From: Acholeplasmatales bacterium
Lineage (GTDB): Bacteria; Bacillota_I; Bacilli_A; Acholeplasmatales; Anaeroplasmataceae
NCBI GenBank assembly: GCA_900770055.1
Contig: CAAGJD010000045.1
Location: 1-7,886 of the forward strand
Length of the DNA stretch: 7,886 nucleotides
Reading direction: 5' to 3'
This document shows, one piece after another, positions 1 to 6,762 of the stretch; the first letter of the stretch is position 1, and each line of letters starts with the position of its first letter. The position numbers and the translations under genes are program-made. A model generated the notes under the pieces. That model saw only the letters and a list, made by a program, of their open reading frames with translations, searched no databases and had not been told where the DNA came from.

Positions 1-623
1 GCGTATATATCTGAAAACAATGCGGCTCCTTCAATAAAATCCTCCATTAATGTAACTTCGTCGATGAATATATATTTGTATCCTTTTTTTGTTAGATTTT
101 TCAAATCCAAATGTATTTTAGCTAAATTTATACTTGAATTCATTTTAACAAAGGCTGTTTCATAAAACATAGATTGATCCATATTACAAATTATTTGTTT
201 AATTAATGTAGTTTTACCTGTTCTTCTTAAACCATATAAAATTAAAACTTTATCAATACTTTTTCCATATACATATTCTTGTATTTCTTTATAGCATTCT
301 CTCTTTTTAAAATCCTTAATGGGATCTACGTATTCTTTTAATTCTTTTCCGACCAACACAGATGAAAAGTATTGATATTCTTCAACTAGAATTGGAACAT
401 TTGCTTCCTTTAATTCTTTTTCTAAAGCCTTTCGTTGTTCGATTTTATCCTTCAACTCTTCAAATTCTTCAGGCTTTACAACTCTACTTCGTTGTTTACC
501 ATTCTCTGTCCATTGATAATATGTATAAATCTTTCCATTTATTTTCTTATAAGTTATGTTACCTTGTGGTAATTGAGCAATATAATCCTGATAATATTTA
601 GCTTTTTCATCATCCATAGTCAT
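1..623 (-). CDS. AAA (AAA_14-like) ATPase with N-terminal DUF6788-like domain, 3' end cut by window edge
   Basis: The first 207 codons are visible and the C-terminus lies beyond base 1. Residues about 15-65 (LPQGNITYKKINGKIYTYYQ onward, then a Lys/Glu-rich helix) resemble the short DUF6788-type beta domain and its charged linker. A P-loop NTPase follows: Walker A GLRRTGKTT at residues 131-139 (Lys137, Thr138) and Walker B YIFIDEVT with Asp188-Glu189. The stretch LMEDFIEGAALFSDIY after Walker B is typical of gut Firmicutes ATPases of the AAA_14 type, which usually carry a C-terminal DUF4143 domain; that part is not visible here. Their function is largely unknown. The start at 623 has an AGAAGG Shine-Dalgarno 4 bases upstream; ATG at 617 (spacing 10) is an equally plausible start. 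The gene has its own promoter and stands apart from the upstream genes, which end at a terminator. Family is confident, function is not. Confidence 0.85.
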   Translation of the reverse strand, partial: MTMDDEKAKYYQDYIAQLPQGNITYKKINGKIYTYYQWTENGKQRSRVVKPEEFEELKDKIEQRKALEKELKEANVPILVEEYQYFSSVLVGKELKEYVDPIKDFKKRECYKEIQEYVYGKSIDKVLILYGLRRTGKTTLIKQIICNMDQSMFYETAFVKMNSSINLAKIHLDLKNLTKKGYKYIFIDEVTLMEDFIEGAALFSDIY

Positions 624-645
624 CGCACCTTCTTTATTCAATAAT

Positions 646-674
646 ATTTTAACTTATTTAACTTAATATGTAAA
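646..674 (-). promoter_or_regulatory. Predicted sigma-A promoter of the AAA ATPase gene
   Basis: On the minus strand a -35 TTTACA (674-669) and a -10 TAAAAT (651-646) are separated by exactly 17 bases. Transcription would start about 15-20 bases upstream of the AGAAGG ribosome binding site. AT-rich sequence makes chance hits common, but the spacing and the overlap with an ordered inverted repeat support the call. Confidence 0.5.
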
Positions 675-686
675 GTTAAAAGTTAA
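649..686. repeat. Nested inverted heptamers (two TTAACTT, two AAGTTAA) over the ATPase promoter
   Basis: TTAACTT occurs at 649-655 and 658-664, and its reverse complement AAGTTAA at 673-679 and 680-686, around an 8-base centre (665-672). The outer and inner pairs are symmetrical apart from two extra bases (656-657). The array covers the spacer and the -35 of the predicted ATPase promoter, where a repressor operator would sit. As RNA it could also form an AT-only hairpin, but it lies mostly upstream of the expected transcript start, so a DNA-binding role is likelier. No cognate regulator is visible in the window. Confidence 0.5.
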
Positions 687-761
687 TTTATTCTCATTCT
701 TGGTTAATTCCTCTTTTGTTGTTTTAATCTTTTATTCGGTAATTTCACTCTTGGTATGTGT

Positions 762-850
762 ATTTCGGCCAATCCAGGCCACCCATCTCAGCAATTGTAG
801 GTCAGTTATCTCGGCAATTGTAGGCCAGTCATCTCGGCAATTGTAGGCCA
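762..850. repeat. Tandem 23-bp repeat, about four copies
   Basis: Three clear units start at 785, 808 and 831, with consensus ATCTCGGCAATTGTAGGCCA followed by three variable bases; the last is cut after 20 bases. A diverged unit at 762-784 matches the consensus at 16 of 23 positions. The period is not a multiple of three, and the units abut without spacers, so this is neither a coding repeat nor a CRISPR array. The block is near 50% GC inside very AT-rich flanks, which suggests foreign origin. Multiple transposase-binding repeats at an insertion-sequence end are one possible explanation; no transposase is present. Confidence 0.75.
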
Positions 851-970
851 CCATAGTCAGCTTTATTGCCATAATTAATTAGATGCCCTAAACTGAAGAA
901 AATCCAGTTGAGAGGTGTTTATTTTGACAAGGTGTTTAAACATTTAGCCTAAAACAATTATAAAATTAAG

Positions 971-993
971 AAAAAAAACAAGCACTAGGCTTG
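971..993 (-). terminator. Intrinsic terminator after the CotD-like gene
   Basis: On the minus strand, 7 bases past the stop codon, CAAGC (993-989) and GCTTG (983-979) form a 5-bp stem around a 5-base loop. Eight consecutive T residues (978-971) follow at once. This is a standard Rho-independent terminator for minus-strand transcripts. It separates the BI-1/CotD-like transcript from the ATPase gene. Confidence 0.8.
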
Positions 994-1000
994 CATATTA

Positions 1001-1393
1001 TTACATATTATAAGGTTGAATCATTGGATTATAACCATAAAATCCAGGTTGGGTCATTTGGTTAGAAAATCCCTCTGTACCTACATTACCTTGGTATTGA
1101 GTATTACTGTAATAGATTGGTTGATTCATTCCTTGGTTATAAATTGGCTGATTTTGATAAGTTGGTGCACCTGATACATATTCATCAACATAAACTGTTT
1201 CTTGTGAGGCTGTATATGTTGGAATATTTATATGTCTTTTAATACAATTATTAACAGTATGTGTGTGATAATTAGTTACATGTGGAACATCCTGATAATT
1301 ATAGGTTTGAACAACATTATTACATTGCTGATATGTTGGTTGTGCCATAACGCATGATGTGCAGCCTGAGTCTTGATTGTTAAAATTATACAT
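1001..1393 (-). CDS. CotD-like Tyr/Asn/Gln-rich putative spore coat protein
   Basis: This 130-residue protein has no signal peptide or membrane segment. The segment around residues 35-55 (VPHVTNYHTHTVNNC, then KRH) recalls the His/Thr-rich core of the Bacillus CotD spore coat family, in which a VPHIHPTHTTNVNH-type motif is typical. Cysteines sit at 11, 14, 24 and 50, which could allow cross-linking. The C-terminal half is a low-complexity tail rich in Tyr, Gln and Asn with NQPIY occurring twice, as in other structural coat proteins. The start is ATG at 1393, six bases after a perfect AGGAGG (1405-1400). An in-frame GTG at 1408 lies just ahead of that AGGAGG and is not the start. The gene follows the BI-1 gene by 72 bases and has its own terminator. 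A long hairpin covers its ribosome binding site. The coat role is inferred from composition and motif; a non-spore surface or matrix protein remains possible. Confidence 0.6.
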   Translation of the reverse strand: MYNFNNQDSGCTSCVMAQPTYQQCNNVVQTYNYQDVPHVTNYHTHTVNNCIKRHINIPTYTASQETVYVDEYVSGAPTYQNQPIYNQGMNQPIYYSNTQYQGNVGTEGFSNQMTQPGFYGYNPMIQPYNM

Positions 1394-1432
1394 AAATAAC
1401 CTCCTCACATTATATATATGAGGAGGCTATCT
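1394..1432 (-). promoter_or_regulatory. Leader hairpin sequestering the ribosome binding site of the CotD-like gene
   Basis: In the minus-strand transcript, AGATAGCCUCCUCA (1432-1419) pairs with UGAGGAGGUUAUUU (1407-1394). This gives a continuous 14-bp helix with two G-U pairs that ends directly against the AUG at 1393. Three more pairs inside (1418/1408 as U-G, 1417/1409, 1416/1410) leave a loop of five bases. The whole AGGAGG Shine-Dalgarno (1405-1400) is buried, and the opposing CCUCCU is a perfect anti-Shine-Dalgarno. This would strongly limit translation unless it is opened. The run after the stem is UUAUUU, so weak termination of BI-1 transcripts is an alternative or additional role. 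Confidence 0.65.
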
Positions 1433-1449
1433 TCTAATATAGGCTAAAT

Positions 1450-1465
1450 AAATAGCATACTATTT
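1450..1465 (-). repeat. Short perfect inverted repeat directly after the BI-1 stop codon
   Basis: AAATAG (1450-1455) and CTATTT (1460-1465) flank a 4-base centre, starting at the base after the BI-1 stop codon. On the minus strand the stem is followed by ATTTAG rather than a clean T run, and it is AT-rich, so it is at best a weak terminator or an mRNA 3'-end stabiliser. It lies upstream of the larger leader hairpin. Confidence 0.35.
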
Positions 1466-2197
1466 TTAATCTTTTCTTGAAGCAATTAATGCAATGAATC
1501 TTAATAATTCGACGTATATGTAAACTAATGATACCATTAAACCTAAAGCAACACACCATTCAGCTGATTTATCACAACCAGAATTAACAACAGATTGTGC
1601 TTCTTGGAAATTTAATGTTAATGTTATCGCTCCATAAATTACTAAAAAGCCTTCAATTGCAATAAGTACACCAAAATCAGTTATCGGCCCAGCAATTAAA
1701 GAATAAATACTACAGAATAACAATAATGCTATAACTGAAAAGCTTAAGACAAACATTACCTTAACAAATAATGAAGTCACTCTAATAATTCCAGTTGTAA
1801 ATAATGTAAGTACTACTGCAAAGATAATTAATGTTGAAAAAACTGCAAGTGTTGCAACACCTGGATATATTAATTCTATTAAACCTGAAAGTGTACCTAA
1901 AAATAAGCCTTCACAAATTGCATATATTGCACCACAATATTTTGAAGCTTTTTGGCTAATTCTACCAATCATAACACAAATAAAACCTATTACTGCTGAT
2001 ATTCCTAGAACTACTAAAAATCCTGAATAATTAGATATCAGCATTTGTGGAAGAAATACTGCAGTCATAATAGCTATTATAACTGAAATACCTAATAAAA
2101 AGAATGTCTTTGCTGCTACTCCTTTATAGCTAGCCTGAGATGTAACATAGCAATCTTGGCCTGTATCTATTTTAGAAAATAATGGACTTGGTCTCAT
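1466..2197 (-). CDS. Bax inhibitor-1/YccA family membrane protein
   Basis: This 243-residue polytopic protein has about seven hydrophobic segments, near residues 30-50, 58-78, 86-107, 112-134, 143-167, 172-195 and 215-239. It matches the bacterial BaxI_1 subgroup of the BI-1 (TMBIM) superfamily: YAICEGLFLGTLSGLIE at 92-108, the Tyr-Pro-Gly turn at 111-113, and a last segment with Glu213-Trp214, then GLMVSLVYIYVELLR at 219-233. Members act in the cytoplasmic membrane; YetJ of Bacillus subtilis is a pH-sensitive calcium leak channel, but the role of this subgroup is not established. Asn196 stands where many relatives have Asp in the LxLDF motif; Asp209 and Glu213 are candidate ionisable residues in the last loop and helix. 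The start at 2197 has a perfect AGGAGG with 5-base spacing. The gene lies 96 bases after polC, has its own extended -10 promoter, and is followed by the CotD-like gene. Confidence 0.9.
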   Translation of the reverse strand: MRPSPLFSKIDTGQDCYVTSQASYKGVAAKTFFLLGISVIIAIMTAVFLPQMLISNYSGFLVVLGISAVIGFICVMIGRISQKASKYCGAIYAICEGLFLGTLSGLIELIYPGVATLAVFSTLIIFAVVLTLFTTGIIRVTSLFVKVMFVLSFSVIALLLFCSIYSLIAGPITDFGVLIAIEGFLVIYGAITLTLNFQEAQSVVNSGCDKSAEWCVALGLMVSLVYIYVELLRFIALIASRKD

Positions 2198-2225
2198 AAA
2201 TGCCTCCTTTTTTAACTACAAATAA

Positions 2226-2234
2226 ATTATAGCA
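2226..2234 (-). promoter_or_regulatory. Extended -10 promoter of the BI-1 gene
   Basis: The minus strand reads TGCTATAAT at 2234-2226, a perfect extended -10 (TGnTATAAT), about 30 bases upstream of the BI-1 ATG. No good -35 lies at 16-18 bases, which an extended -10 can tolerate. No terminator is evident between the polC stop and this site, so read-through from polC may add to expression. Confidence 0.6.
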
Positions 2235-2293
2235 CATTATTATAAAAATATTAGTCTTTTTTGTATTTTACACAAATTCACATAAATAACATA

Positions 2294-5200
2294 TTAATCC
2301 ACAAATGCAAATATTCCTTCACTTTGATATTCATCCTCATCTGGAAGATCTGAAAAAGCATGCATTATCTCAAATTCTTCAAATAAAGATTGATTTAATC
2401 TCGTTCTTTGTGAAACATCCTTTTTTGAAGAGAATGGTCTTTCATTACGTTTATCAATTATATCTTGAGCAACTGAATCACCTAAGCCATCTACTGCTAC
2501 AAAAGGAATTCTTAAATTACCATCTTCAATCTTAAAGATAAATGAATCTGATAAATTAATATCAACTGGTAAAAATTTAATTCCTCTTAATGTCATTTCA
2601 AGCGCTAGCTGTAAGGCAGTTATAACTCCATCATCCTTAGCTGTTGCGTCAGTTTTTGCATTTAGTTCTTCTAATTTAGCTTTTATCGCAATCGGTCCAC
2701 CTAAATATGCATGAACATCATGGCCCTTTGCACGCTTTGAAAACCATGCACTATAAAATAATGAAGGTGAATAAATCTTAAACCAAGCTATTCTTAAGGC
2801 CATTAATACATACGCAGTGGCGTGAGCCTTAGGGAACATATATTTAATTCTTTCACATGACCAAATATACCAAGCTGGTACATTCTTATCAACCATAGCT
2901 TGTCTTAATGGTGGCCATTTATCTGGATTTTTAGAAACGTTACCCTTTCTAACAAACTCCATAATTTTAAATGCCATTAGTGGTTCAAGTCCCATATACA
3001 TAAGATTAACCATAATATCATCACGACATCCAATAATATCCTTAAATTCAATTTTACCGAATTCAGTTTTATCTCCAACTAAATCCTGAGCGTTAGTTGC
3101 CCAAACATCTGTACCATGAGAAAGACCTGAAATTTTTACAAGCTGAGCAAATGTGTTAGGACGAGTCTCAACAAGCATTTGTCTAACAAAGTTTGTTCCA
3201 AATTCTGGTACTGCATAAGAAGCTACAGGACTACCAAGCATTTCAGGTGTAATTCCGATAGCTTCAGTAGAATTGAATAAAGTATATATCTTCTTATCAT
3301 CAATTGGAATGTCCTGAGGATTATCAAATGGGAATTCATCCTGATGCTCATGGACATAGTCCATTAAATACTTAATAATTGTCGGATCATCATGACCAAG
3401 AATATCAAGCTTTAAAAGGTTGTTTTCAAATGAGTGATAATCATAATGTGTAGTTCTCCAATCATTAGAAGTATTATCTGCTGGATATTGAACTGGGGTA
3501 ACATCATAAATATCGACGTGATGTGGTACTACGACAATACCACCAGGATGCTGCCCTGTTGAACGCTTTACACCAACTATATAGCCAGCAATTCTTTCAA
3601 TTTCACACTCTCTTAGTGTTTGTCCTGTTTTTTCTAAATATGCTTTAACATATCCATAAGCATTCTTTTCAGCAATAGTACCAACTGTGCCACCTCTAAA
3701 GGCATTTTCATAGCCAAAGACCTCTCTAATATATTCATGAGCCTTTGCTTGATATTCACCAGAGAAATTTAAATCGATATCCGGTACCTTATCACCATTA
3801 AAGCCTAAGAAGGTTTCAAATGGAATATCATGGCCATCCTTTGAAAGCTTTTCTCCACATACTGGACATATTGCATCAGGCAAATCATAGCCTGAATCAA
3901 CAGCCTGTAAATCATCCTGGAATTGTTCTTCAATATCTCTAATGCCATATTTTTCTTTCTCATCAGCATTCATCTTAAAAGTATGAAATTTACATTTTTT
4001 ACATCTATAATGAGGGGCTAACGGATTAATTTCTGTAATATCCATCATTGTCGCAACAAGTGATGAACCAACAGAACCTCTTGAGCCTACTAAATAACCA
4101 TCACTTAATGATTTAACAACTAGTAAGTGTGACATATAATATACTGATGCATAACCATTTGAAATTATTGACTCTAGTTCTCTATTTACTCTAGCAGTCA
4201 CTATTTCATGAGGGTTTTCACCATACATTTTTTCTACATTGCTCTTAACAATACGTCTAACCTCAGAAACTATTGAATCTACCTTTAAAATAGAATTTTT
4301 AAATTCATCATCCTTTGGAGAGAACATATCCTTATAAAATGCTGGATATTTATCAATCTTATCAAATACTATATTTGTATTTTCAACTACGATTTCATAA
4401 GCCAATTCTTTACCTAAGAAATCAAACTCCTCAAGCATTTCATTTGTAGTACGTAAATGCATACTTGGTGATGTATCATAACCAGAAAGCTTATGAACAC
4501 CTCCACCAACCTGTGAAGAGTTTATTAATATATCACGATACTTCTTTAGCTTTGGTCTTAGATAATGACAATCTGAGGTAGCTACTACTATTTTATCTAT
4601 TGACTTAGCTAATCTAATTATCTTTTTAATAACATTTTGAATATCTTCAATACCATTTGGCATTGATGAAAATAAATGAGCATAAGCCATAGGAGGCTGA
4701 ACCTCTATAAAATCATAGAATTTCATAGCCTCTAAGGTCTCTTCTTCAGTTCTATTTAAGGCATTTTCAAAAACCTCACCATTTACACAAGAGCTACCTA
4801 ATAATAGTCCTTCTTTATATTTCATAATAATTGATTTTAATGCCTTAGCTTCACCTGAAAAATGGTTAGTTAATGAATCAGATAAAAGCTTATACATATT
4901 CTTAAAGCCTACTCTTGTTTGAGCTAAAATATTAATATGAGTAGGTATTACATGCTTCCAGTGTTCATTTTTATCAATTACAGAATTAATTTCATTATAA
5001 TTTGTAATACCTCTTGCATAAACATCCTGAAGCATTGCGATAAAGCATTGAGCAGTAACCTTAGTATCATCGGTAGCTCTATGATGATGTTCTTGCTTAA
5101 TCTTAAAATATTTTGCCATTGCCTTAAGATTAAATTTATTTACATCTTTATAATACATTGCTCTAAAAAGGTTTAATGTATCAATAGCTGGATACTCCAT

Positions 5201-6760
5201 AACCTCAATTTCTAATCTTTTAGCATTAGCATAAATAAAGCCAATATCAAATTTGGCATTATGAGCAACTAAAATACTACCTTCACAGAAGGCAAGAAAT
5301 TCTGGTAAAACCTCACTAATTGTTGCTTCATTTTGAACCATTTCGTCAGTAATACTTGTAATATTTGTAATGTGTGGAGGAATTGGTCTTTCCGGATTTA
5401 CAAAAACCTCAAAGGTTTCAATTATACCACCCTGATAAACCTTATAGGCAGCAATTTCAATTATGCGATCAAGCTCCTGAGAAAAGCCTGTTGTTTCAAT
5501 ATCGAATACAATATATGATGCGTCCCTAAGTAATATATCTCTATTATTAAAAGAAACAAAGAAGGCTTCATCATTAACATAGGATAATTCAACACCATAA
5601 ATAGGCTTAAAATCATAATCCTTTGGTAAAGCATGATCAACATCTGGTATCGCATATACACCACTATGGTCAGTAAATGCCATACCTCTCCAACCCCATT
5701 TTACAGCTGTTTTTACATAATCACCAGCATCTGTAATACCATCTAATGTTGACATTTTTGTATGGGCATGAAGTTCAACTCGCTTAACAACGGCATCATC
5801 AATAACCTCTTCTTCTTTATGTATACCTAAAATATCAATTTTTGATGAGGTTAAAACTACACATCTAGCATAGCCATCATATTCAGCTTTACCTATAACT
5901 CTTAACATCACATTATTCTTTATATCGCGTTCATATAGCTCCTTTTCTTTATCAGTAGTGAGCCACTTTTTTACAATAATTGAATCAGTTTCATCAGTAA
6001 CCTTTATTAACGCAAGACAAGCCTTGGTTTTAACAAAGGATTTTATATCCATACCAAATACATAGCCCTCAATCATAAATGATAGAGTACCATTTTCATT
6101 TTCATATTGAGCTAAATCATTATGAGTTAATGGAATATTTTTAATATGTGTTCTTTCTGTAGGTACTTCTTTATAATAAGTTTTCTTAAATTCCTTAGAT
6201 TCTTTATTAAACCTTGAAGCTGCCATTGCTTCCTGTCTTTGTTTATTTAGTTGATCCTCTATTTGATTATCAAGTTCATCAAGTTCTCTTTGAATACTTC
6301 TATTATTATCATTATAATAGCTTACCTCAACACTTAATCCATATTCCTCAAATGCTTCTACAATTGGCTTACATAGCTCCTCTATACCATAAGCATCAGC
6401 AGGATAAGCAAAAGAAATCTTGTTACCTTCAATAGTACAATCATCAATACTTAAAGCCTTAAATCTAGCAGATTGTGAAATTAACACCTTTAATATTTCA
6501 TCTAAATATTCCTTAAACTCAACATCAAGTAATTCCTCATTTTCATAACCAAAGCTAAATTCTAGGGTTAAATTTAAAGGCGATAACACATCATTAATCT
6601 TATCTCTTAATGCAACATATTTTTTATATGGTATAGCATTTTTTAGTACAAAGGTAATATTTAATTTTTTGGAAATTTTTTTAAAAATAGCCTCTTCTAT
6701 TCTAATTTCATTATCAGAATCTAAAATGTTACTATTTTTAATATATTCTAATAAAGTCAT
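2294..6760 (-). CDS. polC: DNA polymerase III alpha subunit, PolC type
   Basis: PolC is the replicative DNA polymerase of low-GC Gram-positives and carries its own 3'-5' proofreading exonuclease. At 1488 residues it is slightly longer than the usual 1,430-1,450. Domains in order: an N-terminal PolC domain (about 1-190, with a charged coil near 155-190); an OB fold (about 220-315); the first part of the PHP domain from 328, with HAHTKMSTLDG at 331-341 and a TDHSG motif; an inserted DnaQ-like exonuclease (about 416-580) with Asp420-x-Glu422, Asp505, His560 and Asp565 (DEDDh); the rest of PHP; then the polymerase. Four cysteines (920, 923, 965, 968) form the expected zinc site. The catalytic aspartates are Asp994 and Asp996 in PDIDLNFSGE and Asp1119 in LKLDILGHDD. 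The KYMFPKAHATAYVLMA block is intact. The C-terminus (LPDEDEYQSEGIFAFVD) lacks the canonical QLSLF clamp-binding end. The start lies two bases after the stop of the upstream gene, with a weak GGGG Shine-Dalgarno eight bases upstream, suggesting translational coupling. No frameshifts are seen. Confidence 0.98.
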   Translation of the reverse strand: MTLLEYIKNSNILDSDNEIRIEEAIFKKISKKLNITFVLKNAIPYKKYVALRDKINDVLSPLNLTLEFSFGYENEELLDVEFKEYLDEILKVLISQSARFKALSIDDCTIEGNKISFAYPADAYGIEELCKPIVEAFEEYGLSVEVSYYNDNNRSIQRELDELDNQIEDQLNKQRQEAMAASRFNKESKEFKKTYYKEVPTERTHIKNIPLTHNDLAQYENENGTLSFMIEGYVFGMDIKSFVKTKACLALIKVTDETDSIIVKKWLTTDKEKELYERDIKNNVMLRVIGKAEYDGYARCVVLTSSKIDILGIHKEEEVIDDAVVKRVELHAHTKMSTLDGITDAGDYVKTAVKWGWRGMAFTDHSGVYAIPDVDHALPKDYDFKPIYGVELSYVNDEAFFVSFNNRDILLRDASYIVFDIETTGFSQELDRIIEIAAYKVYQGGIIETFEVFVNPERPIPPHITNITSITDEMVQNEATISEVLPEFLAFCEGSILVAHNAKFDIGFIYANAKRLEIEVMEYPAIDTLNLFRAMYYKDVNKFNLKAMAKYFKIKQEHHHRATDDTKVTAQCFIAMLQDVYARGITNYNEINSVIDKNEHWKHVIPTHINILAQTRVGFKNMYKLLSDSLTNHFSGEAKALKSIIMKYKEGLLLGSSCVNGEVFENALNRTEEETLEAMKFYDFIEVQPPMAYAHLFSSMPNGIEDIQNVIKKIIRLAKSIDKIVVATSDCHYLRPKLKKYRDILINSSQVGGGVHKLSGYDTSPSMHLRTTNEMLEEFDFLGKELAYEIVVENTNIVFDKIDKYPAFYKDMFSPKDDEFKNSILKVDSIVSEVRRIVKSNVEKMYGENPHEIVTARVNRELESIISNGYASVYYMSHLLVVKSLSDGYLVGSRGSVGSSLVATMMDITEINPLAPHYRCKKCKFHTFKMNADEKEKYGIRDIEEQFQDDLQAVDSGYDLPDAICPVCGEKLSKDGHDIPFETFLGFNGDKVPDIDLNFSGEYQAKAHEYIREVFGYENAFRGGTVGTIAEKNAYGYVKAYLEKTGQTLRECEIERIAGYIVGVKRSTGQHPGGIVVVPHHVDIYDVTPVQYPADNTSNDWRTTHYDYHSFENNLLKLDILGHDDPTIIKYLMDYVHEHQDEFPFDNPQDIPIDDKKIYTLFNSTEAIGITPEMLGSPVASYAVPEFGTNFVRQMLVETRPNTFAQLVKISGLSHGTDVWATNAQDLVGDKTEFGKIEFKDIIGCRDDIMVNLMYMGLEPLMAFKIMEFVRKGNVSKNPDKWPPLRQAMVDKNVPAWYIWSCERIKYMFPKAHATAYVLMALRIAWFKIYSPSLFYSAWFSKRAKGHDVHAYLGGPIAIKAKLEELNAKTDATAKDDGVITALQLALEMTLRGIKFLPVDINLSDSFIFKIEDGNLRIPFVAVDGLGDSVAQDIIDKRNERPFSSKKDVSQRTRLNQSLFEEFEIMHAFSDLPDEDEYQSEGIFAFVD

Positions 6761-6762
6761 TA

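Larger units (their letters stand above)
624..1000. other. 377-base intergenic region without a convincing gene
   Basis: This gap separates the terminator of the CotD-like gene from the AAA ATPase. It holds the ATPase ribosome binding site and promoter, the heptamer array, a 23-bp tandem repeat block and the upstream gene's terminator. It also has a 9-base direct repeat AGGTGTTTA at 913-921 and 930-938, the second copy running into the palindrome GTTTAAAC (934-941), and a short inverted repeat AACTG/CAGTT (891-895, 905-909). Bases 687-761 and 860-890 show nothing recognisable. The part from about 762 to 940 looks unlike the flanks and may be the scar of a mobile element. Confidence 0.6.

Noticed and set aside
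362..601. 79-codon plus-strand frame opposite the AAA ATPase gene
   Set aside because: It is antisense to the ATPase N-terminal domain and has no ribosome binding site or recognisable motif.
762..850. CRISPR array
   Set aside because: The units are directly adjacent with no unique spacers, there are only three or four copies, and no cas genes are visible.
732..872. 46-codon minus-strand reading frame (starts MAIKLTMVAYNCRDDW) across the tandem repeats
   Set aside because: It has no ribosome binding site upstream of the ATG, and the repeat period of 23 makes successive units read in different frames. It looks like a chance open frame through a non-coding repeat.
1394..1408. Upstream GTG at 1408 as start of the CotD-like gene, adding five residues
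   Set aside because: The GTG immediately precedes and the added codons encode the AGGAGG ribosome binding site itself, which is ideally placed for the ATG at 1393.
2209..2293. Intrinsic terminator for polC
   Set aside because: Only a weak TTTGT/ACAAA symmetry is present and it is followed by an A run rather than a T run on the minus strand.
5461..5664. 67-codon minus-strand frame inside polC
   Set aside because: It lies within the PHP/exonuclease coding region of polC in another frame, with low-complexity Leu/Met/Ile-rich sequence and no family match.
2305..6435. Several plus-strand frames of 60-80 codons opposite polC
   Set aside because: They are antisense shadows of a confidently identified gene, without recognisable domains.
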